Assembly: GCF_024347635.1 (NCBI RefSeq)
Contig: NZ_AP025510.1
Location: 1 to 64,000 of the forward strand
DNA length: 64,000 bases
From: Vibrio tasmaniensis
GTDB lineage: Bacteria; Pseudomonadota; Gammaproteobacteria; Enterobacterales; Vibrionaceae
Reading direction: 5' to 3'
The stretch's first letter is position 1; every line of letters starts with the position of its first letter. Positions 29,379 to 40,575 of the stretch are shown here, in pieces. The position numbers were made by a program, and so were the translations under genes. Below the pieces are notes generated by a model. It saw only the letters and a list, made by a program, of their open reading frames with translations. It made no database searches and was not told where the DNA came from.

Positions 29379-29867
29379 TTAAGGATCGTTTCTATTTTGA
29401 ATTTTTTTAAAATCGTCTTGGATTTGCTGTGATTGTTTAGGGTGTTTGGAGCGAGAAGTTATCCAAGAGAAGCCCATGTGGTCGAGGAGATAATAGATAG
29501 AATTAGGGTGGTAGTATTTATCAAAGTTTTTCACGATGTAGTCATGTATATCGCTCCCGACAAGGCGCCCGCCTGAAGGGGACTCTGCTTCTTTCTTAAT
29601 GAATGCACTGAGTTGTTTTCGTTGTTCTGCATTGAGGTATGCAGGTCTGCCTGTGCGAGGTTTTTCTTGAAGCCCTTCCAATCCTTCTTCAAGAAATACT
29701 TGAACCCATTTGTTTACACTAGTTCGACTGACTTTAAGGTATTTGGCAATTTGAGTGCGCGAGTGACCTTCTTTGAAGTGGGCAAGTGCTAGCAAGCGAA
29801 CCTTCATTTGAATGGTTTTTTGTTGGCTTGCTAGCTTTTTAAAATCAGTATTATTAAGGCTATCCAT
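29379..29867 (-). CDS. IS630 transposase, N-terminal DNA-binding part (first frame)
   Basis: The 162-residue ORF has tandem helix-turn-helix segments (GHSRTQIAKYLKVSRTSVNKW near 33-54, then a second HTH around 95-140) as in IS630 transposases. It stops 16 codons after entering a run of A residues. In the other frame the sequence continues directly into the catalytic domain. A full-length IS630 transposase is about 340 residues, which equals the two parts together. Confidence 0.82.
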   Translation of the reverse strand: MDSLNNTDFKKLASQQKTIQMKVRLLALAHFKEGHSRTQIAKYLKVSRTSVNKWVQVFLEEGLEGLQEKPRTGRPAYLNAEQRKQLSAFIKKEAESPSGGRLVGSDIHDYIVKNFDKYYHPNSIYYLLDHMGFSWITSRSKHPKQSQQIQDDFKKIQNRNDP

Positions 29868-30172
29868 GGCGATTTTCTGTAAGAGTTCGACGGCCTTAAT
29901 TAGATCATATTTTTACTTTAATTGGTATTACTAGCTTCTACTTATTAATGGTTTCACTTAATTCTTCTAATTTAGATATGCTGATATTAGAACTATAACG
30001 CTTCCTTAATATCTGAATAGCTAGTCGAAGAGGGAGGTCTTTGGGCTTTCTATATTTGGGATATTTCAACGATTATTTGTTACTTTGGATGATATTTGAC
30101 CTTAAAAAGGTAAGTACTCACTTATCCCAGCCTCTTTTATAAACAATCAACAGCACAATCCCCACTTCTTTA

Positions 30173-30187
30173 TGAGAATTATTCTCA
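30173..30187. promoter_or_regulatory. Fur-box-like palindrome
   Basis: TGAGAAT-T-ATTCTCA is a perfect 7-1-7 palindrome 45 bp before the multicopper oxidase start. The Fur consensus is TGATAAT-N-ATTATCA, so each half differs by one base, a common variant. It suggests iron repression of the oxidase gene. Confidence 0.65.
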
Positions 30188-30231
30188 ATATTTTGTTACA
30201 TTTTGGTCGTTATTACTAAAAGGCAACAAAT

Positions 30232-31614
30232 ATGGATATTTCCCGTCGTAAGTTTATTCAATCATCCCTCGCTATATCTGCACTAACAGTCCTACCTGCT
30301 TGTTCAATGAAGCGGTCTGTTGATGAACAAGGAAAGTATGTTTATGACTTAACTGCTGAACCTTCAATGGCTGAGTTAGTCGCGGGATTTGACACCAATG
30401 TTTTAGCCTTTAATGGTCAGATTCCGGCTCCGACGATTCGATGTCGACAGGATGAAAAGGTCACAATTCGTTTTACGAATAAGTTATCAGAACCGACGAC
30501 TATCCATTGGCATGGTTTAAGAATTCCTATCGAAATGGATGGAGTTCCCTTCTTAAGTCAGCCACCGATCATGCCAGGTGAAACATTCATTTATGAGTTT
30601 ACGCCGCCAGATGCTGGCACATTTTGGTATCACCCACATATGAATAGCGTTAAACAACTTGGTATGGGTTTGGTTGGGCTAATTATCGTAGAAGAAAGTA
30701 CTCCAGTGCAGTTTGACGAAGAACATGCATTGATGCTGAAGCATTGGCATATCGATCAAAAGGGTCAATGGAAAGACTTAATGATTCCCCGACTCAGTGC
30801 TCGTATGGGCACTCCTGGTGAGTGGAGTAGCGTTAATGGAGTTCATGAACCTGTATACCAGTTGAAGCAGTATGCAGCGACTAGACTGCGTATTGCTAAT
30901 GTCGATAATACGATCACTTATCCTATTGCTATCGAAGGGGCTGAGGCATGGGTGATTGCCATCGATGGTAACCCTGTGAAAAAGCCTTACAAACTGACTC
31001 AACATAAAATCGGCCCAGGGATGCGCGTGGATATTGGACTGATCGCTCCTAAAACTGGTGAGCGAGTTAACGTTCTCCAAATGAAGGGACGTTTCCCATT
31101 TTCTTTGTGTGAATTTGAAGTCGTAGATTCAGCATTTACTCAAAAGCGAGTGTTGCCATTATTACCATTGAATCCAGTACCTAACCTAGATCTTGCTAAT
31201 GCTGAAGAGATCGATTTTGTGTTCGAGTGGGAAGGCGCGGTATCACCAGTATCTAAAGATGGGAAGTCGATGCCTAAATTTTGGCTTACTAATAAAAGAG
31301 CATGGGAGGGGATGAGCAAAGACAGTATCCCTGAACCGTTGGCGACTTTAGATTTAGGTAAGACTTACATATTCGATCTTAAGAACGTCACTCAGTATCA
31401 TCACCCGATTCATATTCACGGTCATACATTCACTGTATTGGAACTTGATGGTAAAAAAATTGAAGAACCTTTCCATACCGATACAGTGCTACTTGGAAGA
31501 AACGGCCGAGCTAAAGCGGCATTTGTTGCAGACAACCCAGGACGTTGGATGTATCACTGTCATGTTATAGAACACATGAAAACGGGTTTAATGGGATATA
31601 TCGAAGTTAAGTGA
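30232..31614 (+). CDS. Tat-exported multicopper oxidase
   Basis: This three-domain cupredoxin oxidase of 460 residues couples one-electron oxidations (Cu+, Fe2+ or phenolics) to reduction of O2 to water. A twin-arginine signal (SRRKFIQSS, residues 4-12) precedes a hydrophobic stretch ending LPAC (Cys24, possible lipobox). All copper motifs are present: HWHGL near 98, HPHM near 140, HHPIHIHGHTF near 388 and the T1/T3 motif YHCHVIEHMKTGLM near 443. The Fur-like box upstream suggests a ferroxidase or iron-linked role, but substrate is not decided by sequence. No methionine-rich CueO-type insert is seen. Confidence 0.9.
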   Translation: MDISRRKFIQSSLAISALTVLPACSMKRSVDEQGKYVYDLTAEPSMAELVAGFDTNVLAFNGQIPAPTIRCRQDEKVTIRFTNKLSEPTTIHWHGLRIPIEMDGVPFLSQPPIMPGETFIYEFTPPDAGTFWYHPHMNSVKQLGMGLVGLIIVEESTPVQFDEEHALMLKHWHIDQKGQWKDLMIPRLSARMGTPGEWSSVNGVHEPVYQLKQYAATRLRIANVDNTITYPIAIEGAEAWVIAIDGNPVKKPYKLTQHKIGPGMRVDIGLIAPKTGERVNVLQMKGRFPFSLCEFEVVDSAFTQKRVLPLLPLNPVPNLDLANAEEIDFVFEWEGAVSPVSKDGKSMPKFWLTNKRAWEGMSKDSIPEPLATLDLGKTYIFDLKNVTQYHHPIHIHGHTFTVLELDGKKIEEPFHTDTVLLGRNGRAKAAFVADNPGRWMYHCHVIEHMKTGLMGYIEVK

Positions 31615-31714
31615 CACCTGTAACGTTTAATATTTGCGCATGCATTCTTAGTTTCTACCCTCGCTTTTATCGGCGGTAAAGCTAGAATATAGGGACTATT
31701 GTTTGGGAGGATTC

Positions 31715-32098
31715 ATGGGTCAGTTATCTATTTTAGGTTTTATTGCCATTGGTGGCGCATTTGGTGCTTGTTCGCGCTATTTGATTTCAGAGTTATGTGT
31801 AGTGATGCTAGGGCGTGGCTTTCCTTATGGTACGCTGACTGTTAACGTGATTGGCTCTTTAATTATGGGATTACTCATCGCAGCGTTTGAGAATGAGATG
31901 GTTGCGACAGAACCATGGAGACAGATCATCGGTCTTGGTTTCCTTGGAGCATTGACTACATTTTCTACATTTTCGATGGATAACGTGCTTCTTATGCAGC
32001 AGGGTGCTTTCTTTAAGATGGGACTCAATGTGCTACTCAACGTGGTTCTCAGCATCTCTGCAGCATGGATCGGTTTCCAACTTCTGATAAAGTCTTAA
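31715..32098 (+). CDS. crcB: fluoride exporter FluC/CrcB
   Basis: FluC is a small dual-topology membrane channel that expels fluoride. The 127-residue protein has GGAFGACSRY near 13, PYGTLTVNVIGS near 38 and GFLGALTTFSTFS near 72, all family hallmarks including the Asn and Phe-box residues, with four membrane helices. I chose ATG 31715 because GGGAGG at 31705-31710 sits just before it, whereas an upstream in-frame TTG overlaps that site. I do not see a fluoride riboswitch upstream. Confidence 0.93.
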   Translation: MGQLSILGFIAIGGAFGACSRYLISELCVVMLGRGFPYGTLTVNVIGSLIMGLLIAAFENEMVATEPWRQIIGLGFLGALTTFSTFSMDNVLLMQQGAFFKMGLNVLLNVVLSISAAWIGFQLLIKS

Positions 32099-32124
32099 AA
32101 CTTTCTTACGGTTTGTTAACAACT

Positions 32125-32150
32125 CGGCTTGGTTTATCCAAGCCGTTTTT
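32125..32150 (+). terminator. terminator after crcB
   Basis: CGGCTTGG/CCAAGCCG with a 5-nt loop, then T5. It separates crcB from the thi leader. Confidence 0.85.
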
Positions 32151-32165
32151 ATATACTCGGTAATA

Positions 32166-32247
32166 CTTGTCGGAGTGCCATATGGCTGAGACCGTTAACT
32201 CGGGATCCGTTGAACCTGATCAGGCTAATACCTGCGAAGGGAACAAG
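32166..32247 (+). promoter_or_regulatory. TPP riboswitch (thi box)
   Basis: The conserved thi-box blocks are present: CTGAGA at 32186-32191, then ACCTGATCAGGCTAATACC-type sequence and GCGAAGGGA at about 32214-32242. The closing helix is CTTGT/ACAAG. It lies 143 bases before thiC and binds thiamine pyrophosphate to shut down the operon. Confidence 0.95.
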
Positions 32248-32341
32248 AGTAGATATCTAACTAGAATCCTTCTAGAGATCTATCTCCAGATCACAACTGC
32301 ATTTTCTTGCTGTGATCCCTCTTGTAGCATCTAATCCGTCA

Positions 32342-34338
<1,997 letters not shown>

Positions 34339-34339
<1 letters not shown>

Positions 34340-35631
34340 TGACAGTGAAGATTCTCATCCCATCTCAAGACATCGAGTTAACGGGGGAGGTTCAAAACTG
34401 TCTATTGGTTGCTAAGCGACAAGGCTTGGCAACCGGTGCAGTTGAGTTGGGTGTAAGCCCAACTCAATACTTCTCTGTTGTTGATATTCAGCAGACGTTA
34501 TCTATCGGCTTTGCTCATGATCTTGATTCATTAGCGGAGTGTAAGTTAGCGGAACTGAACCATGTTGTTGATTACAGTAATTCAGTTGCACTAACTGACG
34601 TTTGTGGCGCCTTTACACAATATCCAAACACTATCTATATTGGTGTCTCAGATGATTCATCTGTAATGGATATCTGGTCTCACCTAGATGCTAATCGTGT
34701 CATCAAGAGTGAAACTACAGCTCATCAAGAATTAGATAGTCGTGGTCATTTTGCTTGGTTGCTTACTTTGTTGGCGCTGGAATTCCCATTAGAAGACGCA
34801 CTAGTTTTAGCTCGCGCTGCATCGAATGTTTCACGTGGAACATGGCCAGCACATTATCAAGACTTTCCTATCCCTGTTCTTGAAGATCAACGATTGGACA
34901 TAAGCGTTGGTTGGACTAACCAAGGGACATCTCTTTCTTTTCCTGAATTGAGTAAGAGTAGCCTCGGTTTATACCCAGTAGTTGATGATGTTGAGTGGAT
35001 CGAAAGGTTGCTCAAGCTTGGAATCAACACTGTTCAACTACGTATTAAAAACCCGCAGCAAGAGGACTTAGAACAACAAGTTGCGCGATCAATCGAGCTT
35101 GGTCGAGAGCATAACGCTCAGGTTTTTATCAATGATTATTGGCAGCTTGCACTCAAGCATGACGCGTTTGGTGTTCATTTGGGGCAAGAGGATATTGAAG
35201 AATCAAACCTCTCACAGTTGAGCCAAGCAGGTATTAAGATCGGTCTCTCGACTCATGGCTATTACGAGTTGCTACGCATTGTTCAAATCAACCCAAGCTA
35301 TATTGCGCTAGGGCATATCTTCCCAACAACAACTAAACAGATGCCATCGAAACCTCAGGGTTTAGTTCGTTTATCTCTGTATCAACAGCTGATTGATACT
35401 ATCCCATACACAGAACAACTTATCGGTTATCCGACGGTTGCTATTGGCGGTATTGACCAATCGACAGCTGAGCAGGTGTGGGAGTGTGAGGTATCGAGTT
35501 TGGCGGTGGTACGTGCGATTACATTGGCGGAAGACCCACAGAAAGTGATCGAATTTTTCGAAAAACTGATGGTACCTAAATCTCCAACTATCAAGGAAGA
35601 GGTTATACAGGAGCCTAGCTATGTTGAGTGA
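34339..35631 (+). CDS. thiE: thiamine-phosphate synthase ThiE with N-terminal extension
   Basis: This enzyme joins HMP-PP and HET-P to form thiamine phosphate. The 430-residue protein is about twice the usual ThiE length. Residues about 215-410 form the TIM barrel, with VQLRIKN, VFINDYW, GVHLGQED, GLSTH, YIALGHIFPTTTK and AIGGI. Residues 1-205 are a separate region. Its end (FAWLLTLLALEFPLEDALVL, then ARAASNVSRGTWP) resembles the C-terminus of ribokinase-like ThiD kinases, so it may be a degenerate HMP-P kinase domain. The start overlaps the thiC stop by one base. A parS-like site lies inside the gene at 34827. Confidence 0.93.
34827..34842. promoter_or_regulatory. parS site 1 (ParB binding)
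   Basis: TGTTTCACGTGGAACA lies within thiE. It matches the parS consensus TGTTTCACGTGAAACA at 15 of 16 positions and is the exact reverse complement of the site at 38528. Confidence 0.85.
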
Positions 35632-36403
35632 CTTTGAATTCATTCGTTATCAACGACAAATTGCGTTACCTGAAGTGGGTGAGCAAGGGCAACGCAACCT
35701 ACTAAATAGTCATGTGTTGATCATCGGTTGTGGTGGCTTAGGTAATGCTGCGGCTCTTTACCTTGCGGCTTCTGGTGTTGGAAAGATCGTGCTGGTCGAT
35801 GATGATTGTGTCGATTCATCGAACCTGCAACGACAGGTCGCGTTCCGGGAAAATCAGTTAGGTTCGCCTAAGGTTGAAGCGTTGAAGCAACAACTGAGTG
35901 AGCTCAATGGTCGCAGCCAAGTAAGAACCATCAATCAACGAATGAGTGAAAGTCAGCTTGAGCTTGAAGTGATGCTAGCTGACTTAGTGTTGGATTGTAC
36001 TGACAACTTCGAGTCACGCCAGCAGGTTAACCAAGCATGTTTCAGCGCGAAGACCCCTTTGATTTCTGGTTCTGCAATTGGCTGGAAAGGCCAGTTTATT
36101 GTATTTGATTATCAGAATCAGAAAGGGTGCTATCACTGTTTGTTCCCGTTCAGACATCATCCACAAACGACTCGTTGTAGCGATAGCGGCATCATCGGCC
36201 CAGTTGTTGGCACCATAGGTAACCTTCAAGCTTTGGCTGCTATTCAACGTCTAACTCGTGGTGAGTTTCAGGTCGCAACACACCAACTCAAACTGTTCGA
36301 TGGCCAGACGATGAATTGGCAAAACCTTATGGTCACTCAAGATAGTGAATGTCCTGTGTGCAGTGCGTCTGTAGTTAAGCATTTAGAAGAAGAAATCCAA
36401 TGA
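35621..36403 (+). CDS. thiF: sulfur carrier adenylyltransferase ThiF
   Basis: ThiF adenylates the C-terminal glycine of ThiS before sulfur transfer. The 260-residue E1-like enzyme has the nucleotide-binding VLIIGCGGLGNAAALYLAA near residue 32, VDDDCVDSSNLQRQ, the conserved DCTDNF near 124 and two zinc CxxC pairs (CYHC and CPVC). It overlaps thiE by 11 bp and thiS by 4 bp, showing tight translational coupling. Confidence 0.95.
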   Translation: MLSDFEFIRYQRQIALPEVGEQGQRNLLNSHVLIIGCGGLGNAAALYLAASGVGKIVLVDDDCVDSSNLQRQVAFRENQLGSPKVEALKQQLSELNGRSQVRTINQRMSESQLELEVMLADLVLDCTDNFESRQQVNQACFSAKTPLISGSAIGWKGQFIVFDYQNQKGCYHCLFPFRHHPQTTRCSDSGIIGPVVGTIGNLQALAAIQRLTRGEFQVATHQLKLFDGQTMNWQNLMVTQDSECPVCSASVVKHLEEEIQ

Positions 36404-36609
36404 GCCATATAACGATCTCGATAAACGAACAATCAGAACAAGTAGCACACTCATCGTCTCTAGCGGACATTATCCAAGTTCTAGCATTACCCGATCTAGG
36501 TTGTGTATTTGCTATCAATAATGCGGTTGTCCCGCGTAGCCAGTGGCAACAAACGGTCGTTAATGAAGGCGACGCTATATCTCTTTTCCAAGCTATTGCA
36601 GGGGGCTAA
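36400..36609 (+). CDS. thiS: sulfur carrier protein ThiS
   Basis: This ubiquitin-like 69-residue carrier ends in the required Gly-Gly (FQAIAGG). Its thiocarboxylate supplies sulfur for the thiazole ring. [17 protein letters not shown] is the typical central part. It sits between thiF (4-bp overlap) and thiG (2-bp gap). Confidence 0.95.
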   Translation: MSHITISINEQSEQVAHSSSLADIIQVLALPDLGCVFAINNAVVPRSQWQQTVVNEGDAISLFQAIAGG

Positions 36610-36611
36610 CC

Positions 36612-37376
36612 ATGTTAACCATCGCAGATAAAACGTTTCAATCACGTCTGTTCACTGGAACGGGTAAGTTCGCCAATAAGCAATTGATGGCGAGTGCTAT
36701 TGAGGCTTCAGGTTCGCAATTGGCAACCATGGCGCTGAAGAGGGTTGATATTCGCTCTGAGCAAGACGACATTTTACAACCCATCATTGATGCTGGCGTG
36801 AACTTACTACCGAATACATCAGGTGCTAAGAATGCAAAAGACGCCATCTTTGCTGCGCATTTGGCTCGTGAAGCACTGGGTACAAACTGGCTTAAACTAG
36901 AAATTCACCCAGATCCAAAGTACTTGATGCCGGACCCAATTGAAACGCTTAAAGCTGCTGAGCAACTGGTTAAAGATGGCTTTGTTGTGTTGCCTTACTG
37001 CCATGCCGACCCAGTATTGTGTAAACGCTTGGAAGAGGTGGGTTGTGCTGCGGTTATGCCGTTAGGTGCGCCGATTGGTTCAAATAAGGGTATTGCGTCT
37101 GCAGATTTCTTAGAGATCATCATCGACCAAGCGAATGTCCCTGTGATTGTTGATGCGGGCATTGGTGCGCCATCTCATGCTGCTCGTGCAATGGAAATGG
37201 GCGCAGACGCTGTGTTAGTGAATACGGCTATAGCTGCGTCGCAACAGCCTGTTGATATGGCGATTGCTTTTAAGTTGGCGGTTGAGGCGGGTCGAATGGC
37301 TTACCTTGCTGGACTTGCAGGAAAAGTATCTCACGCGGTTGCTTCGAGCCCGTTAACTTCATTCCTAGACGAGTAG
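36612..37376 (+). CDS. thiG: thiazole synthase ThiG
   Basis: ThiG condenses DXP, dehydroglycine and ThiS thiocarboxylate into the thiazole phosphate. The 254-residue TIM barrel shows FTGTGKF at the start, [34 protein letters not shown] with the Schiff-base lysine region, [32 protein letters not shown] and AVLVNTAI. Normal length and operon position. Confidence 0.96.
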   Translation: MLTIADKTFQSRLFTGTGKFANKQLMASAIEASGSQLATMALKRVDIRSEQDDILQPIIDAGVNLLPNTSGAKNAKDAIFAAHLAREALGTNWLKLEIHPDPKYLMPDPIETLKAAEQLVKDGFVVLPYCHADPVLCKRLEEVGCAAVMPLGAPIGSNKGIASADFLEIIIDQANVPVIVDAGIGAPSHAARAMEMGADAVLVNTAIAASQQPVDMAIAFKLAVEAGRMAYLAGLAGKVSHAVASSPLTSFLDE

Positions 37377-37383
37377 TATTGCT

Positions 37384-38511
37384 ATGACGTTTGTTGATCG
37401 ATTTAAACAGCTCAACTGGGATGACATTGGTATGTCTATCTTCAGTAAAACGGCAGCGGATGTTGAACGTGCTCTGAGTAAACCCAAACGTGACTTAGAA
37501 GACTTTAAGGCTCTGATCTCTCCGGCGGCAGAACCTTACTTAGAGCAGATGGCACAACAATCGTTGGCGCTAACTCGCAAGCGGTTTGGCAATACGATGT
37601 CGCTTTATATTCCCTTATACCTATCTAACCTGTGCGCTAACGCGTGCACGTATTGTGGTTTCTCAATGGAGAACCGTATCAAGCGCCGCACGCTTACTTT
37701 GGATGAAATTGATGCCGAAAGTGCGGCTATCAAAAAGATGAAGTTCGATAGCGTTTTGTTGGTCACCGGTGAACACGAAACTAAGGTCGGGATGAATTAC
37801 TTTCGACAGGTGTTGCCGAATATCAAAAAGCAATTTAACTACCTTGCGATGGAAGTGCAGCCGCTTGATCAACATGATTACGCCGAGCTTAAAACTCTCG
37901 GTTTAGATGCGGTGATGGTTTATCAGGAGACTTATCAGCCACGAACCTACGCTGAGCATCACTTACGCGGTAATAAAATGGACTTTGAATATCGCCTTGA
38001 AACCCCCGATCGCTTGGCAAAGGCGGGGATCGATAAGATAGGGATTGGTGCCTTGATTGGTTTGGAAGATTGGCGAACCGACTGCTTCTTTGTTGCTGCT
38101 CATTTAGATTACCTAGAGCGTACTTATTGGCAGACACGTTACTCGATTTCATTCCCACGTCTTCGCCCGTGCGAGGGTGGAGACTCTAGTGGAGGATTAC
38201 AGCCTAAATCAGTCATGAACGATAAACAGTTGGTTCAGCTTATCTGCGCATATCGACTCTTGAATCCTGAAGTCGAGCTATCTCTATCTACTCGTGAGTC
38301 TGCAACCTTCCGCGACAATGTGTTGCCATTGGGTATCACGAGTATGTCGGCGGCTTCTAAAACCCAGCCTGGCGGTTATGCTTCTGGTGAAGAAGAGCTC
38401 GAACAATTTGAGATAAGCGACGAGAGAAGTGCTGCTGATGTTGAGTCAATGATCCGACAGCGAGGTTTCGATCCAGTGTGGCGAGACTGGCACAGTGCCT
38501 ATTCTGGTTAA
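37384..38511 (+). CDS. thiH: 2-iminoacetate synthase ThiH
   Basis: This radical SAM tyrosine lyase gives dehydroglycine for thiazole formation. The 375-residue protein has the CxxxCxxC cluster motif CANACTYC (Cys84, 88, 91), followed by GFSMENRIKRRTL. MEVQPLDQHDYAELKTLGLD and SFPRLRPCEGG are typical of ThiH. It is the last gene of the operon. ThiH rather than ThiO indicates the anaerobically compatible route. Confidence 0.95.
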   Translation: MTFVDRFKQLNWDDIGMSIFSKTAADVERALSKPKRDLEDFKALISPAAEPYLEQMAQQSLALTRKRFGNTMSLYIPLYLSNLCANACTYCGFSMENRIKRRTLTLDEIDAESAAIKKMKFDSVLLVTGEHETKVGMNYFRQVLPNIKKQFNYLAMEVQPLDQHDYAELKTLGLDAVMVYQETYQPRTYAEHHLRGNKMDFEYRLETPDRLAKAGIDKIGIGALIGLEDWRTDCFFVAAHLDYLERTYWQTRYSISFPRLRPCEGGDSSGGLQPKSVMNDKQLVQLICAYRLLNPEVELSLSTRESATFRDNVLPLGITSMSAASKTQPGGYASGEEELEQFEISDERSAADVESMIRQRGFDPVWRDWHSAYSG

Positions 38512-38527
38512 TCAACATATTGGTTGA

Positions 38528-38543
38528 TGTTCCACGTGAAACA
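38528..38543. promoter_or_regulatory. parS site 2 (ParB binding)
   Basis: TGTTCCACGTGAAACA lies in the thiH-pepP intergenic region, between the thiH stop and the terminator. It matches 15 of 16 of the parS consensus and has the CACGTG core. Confidence 0.88.
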
Positions 38544-38565
38544 TCGATGTAATGATACAGGCAAA

Positions 38566-38598
38566 TAAAAACGGCTACCTTTGGGTAGCCGTTTTGCT
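38566..38598. terminator. bidirectional terminator
   Basis: AAAACGGCTACC/GGTAGCCGTTTT with loop TTTG. T tracts on both sides serve thiH and the convergent M24 peptidase gene. Confidence 0.88.
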
Positions 38599-38662
38599 AT
38601 TTGCTATTTAACTTATTAACCTCGCAAGCTCGTTTTGGTTCGGTTAATAGCTTAACGAAGCA

Positions 38663-40453
38663 TTATGCGTGAGCTAATGGTGTAGTTGATTGGCGTAGCC
38701 ATTCCAGCGTATCACCTTCAACTAATGGGCTAACATCGTTCCATACTTTCTGATGGTAGTCGTTCAGCCACGCCAGTTCAGGTCGTGTTAGCAAATCAAC
38801 ATTGATGTTGCGCTTATCGATAGGGCAACGAGTTAGCGACTCAAACGTTAGTACTGAAAAATCACCTTGAGTTGGCAGTTCAACCACGAGCTCTAGGTTT
38901 TCGATTCGAATACCAAACTCATCAGCACGGTAGTAACCCGGCTCGTTTGATAACACCATGCCTTCAACAAGCGACACGTCGATTAGCTTCTTAGAGATAC
39001 TTTGTGGGCCTTCATGAACACTTAAGAAATGACCAACACCGTGACCAGTACCATGATCGTAATCGAAGCCTTCTGCCCATAAGTGCTGACGCGCTAGGAT
39101 ATCAAGTTGAAAACCACGAGTACCTTGTGGGAAACGCGCACGTGCAATGCCGATGTGACCTTTAAGCGCTAATGTGAACTGTTGGATCATTTCGTCGCTT
39201 GGTTGGCCAATCGCGATAGTGCGAGTGATGTCGGTTGTACCATCTAAGTACTGACCGCCTGAGTCGACTAGGTACAGAGTATTCAGTTCTAGCTTACCTG
39301 GTTCAGGTTGGTTCTCATGGTTGTAGTGACACATTGCAGCGTTGCCACCTGCAGCTGAAATTGTGTCAAAACTTAAGTCCATCAGCGTTGGGTCTTGCTC
39401 ACGGAACGATTGTACTTTGTCTGCTAATACCGCTTCGTTGTGTAGGTTACCTTGCGCGACTTCTGCATCAACCCAAGACAGGAATTTCGCCATCGCGACG
39501 CCATCTCGAATGTGACACGCTTTCATGCCGGCAATTTCAGTTGCGTTTTTAGCAGCTTTTGGCATTAGGCATGGGTCTGCTGCTTCAATGATGTGAGCGC
39601 CAGCGTTTTGCAGAACCAGCGTGTACCAAGCATTACTCGTGCCTGAATCGACAGACACATTGTTACCTTCTAAAGACTGAAGGCGCGCTTCAAGCTCTGA
39701 TGGGTGAGAAACGCGAATGCCATTACCAACGTGTGCTTCAAAACCTGCAGGGATGCGTGCTGGGTCTAGGAAGAAATCGACACTTTCATCGGCGTGAATT
39801 ATCGCATTAGATAACACAACCGGTAGGCGAGATACGTCTAAACCACGAATGTTAAGCAACCAACAGATTGAGTCTAGCTCGGTAAGGATAGCGGCGTCCG
39901 CACCTTTTGCTTTTAGTAAACCAGCAATCTCCGCACGTTTGCTTTCACTTGATTGACCAACGGCATCTGTTGCCATTAGGCGAACATCAGATACAACAGG
40001 CTCAGGACGGTCAGACCAAAGCTCATCAATCGGGTTTGCTGATAACGTTGTTAGCTCAACTTTCTCCGTTAGTTTTGCTTGTGCGCCTTTCAACCAATCA
40101 GCGGTATGCATGCGTGGGTCGAATGCAACCTTACTACCTTGTGGCAATGAATTGATGATCCAATCTAAAGCCGGTTCTTCAATAAGGTGGCGATACTCAA
40201 ATAACTCTGCTGGTACCTGCTTACGAACCTGAACGGTGTAGCGACCATCAACAAAAATAGCAGCAGTATCACGAGTGATAACAGCGGCACCTGCAGAGCC
40301 AGTAAAACCTGTTAACCAGTGAAGTCGCTCGTTATGAGCGGGAACGTATTCACCTAGATATTCGTCTTCATGTGGAATGATAACGGCATCTAGGTTGTTT
40401 GTTTCAAGCCAAGCTCGAACCGCAGCAACGCGTTCAGCAGTGATATTGTGCAT
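38663..40453 (-). CDS. M24-family Xaa-Pro aminopeptidase
   Basis: This cytosolic metallopeptidase removes an N-terminal residue preceding proline. The 596-residue length fits the three-domain aminopeptidase P1 type rather than the roughly 440-residue PepP. Two creatinase-like N-terminal domains (FTGSAGAAVI, VDGRYTVQVR) precede the pita-bread catalytic domain. Metal ligands are visible in VDSGGQYLDGTTDITRT, HGTGHGVGHFLSVHEGP, LSNEPGYY and RIENLELV. It is a single gene, convergent with the thi operon. Confidence 0.92.
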   Translation of the reverse strand: MHNITAERVAAVRAWLETNNLDAVIIPHEDEYLGEYVPAHNERLHWLTGFTGSAGAAVITRDTAAIFVDGRYTVQVRKQVPAELFEYRHLIEEPALDWIINSLPQGSKVAFDPRMHTADWLKGAQAKLTEKVELTTLSANPIDELWSDRPEPVVSDVRLMATDAVGQSSESKRAEIAGLLKAKGADAAILTELDSICWLLNIRGLDVSRLPVVLSNAIIHADESVDFFLDPARIPAGFEAHVGNGIRVSHPSELEARLQSLEGNNVSVDSGTSNAWYTLVLQNAGAHIIEAADPCLMPKAAKNATEIAGMKACHIRDGVAMAKFLSWVDAEVAQGNLHNEAVLADKVQSFREQDPTLMDLSFDTISAAGGNAAMCHYNHENQPEPGKLELNTLYLVDSGGQYLDGTTDITRTIAIGQPSDEMIQQFTLALKGHIGIARARFPQGTRGFQLDILARQHLWAEGFDYDHGTGHGVGHFLSVHEGPQSISKKLIDVSLVEGMVLSNEPGYYRADEFGIRIENLELVVELPTQGDFSVLTFESLTRCPIDKRNINVDLLTRPELAWLNDYHQKVWNDVSPLVEGDTLEWLRQSTTPLAHA

Positions 40454-40575
40454 CTGTGTTTATCCTTGTTGTTAGGGTCCTTGTTAACACTCACAGTCGA
40501 TATACATGCGAGGGGACTTATTAGGTCAATAAGCTAGCGCTTTTGTTCGTTTGCTGCAAACGCTGTACGCCATTT

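Larger units (their letters stand above)
28816..29938 (-). mobile_element. IS630-family insertion sequence
   Basis: An element of about 1.12 kb contains a two-frame IS630-type transposase on the minus strand. Its ends are inverted: ATACCAAT at 28816-28823 and ATTGGTAT at 29931-29938. IS630 elements target TA, and TA is present at both ends of a CCAAT...ATTGG core, so exact boundaries are uncertain by about two bases. It lies between the rRNA/tRNA cluster and the multicopper oxidase gene and interrupts neither. Confidence 0.8.

Noticed and set aside
31620..31714. Fluoride riboswitch upstream of crcB
   Set aside because: The conserved crcB-motif blocks are not seen in this 95-bp gap. A weak hairpin alone is not enough.
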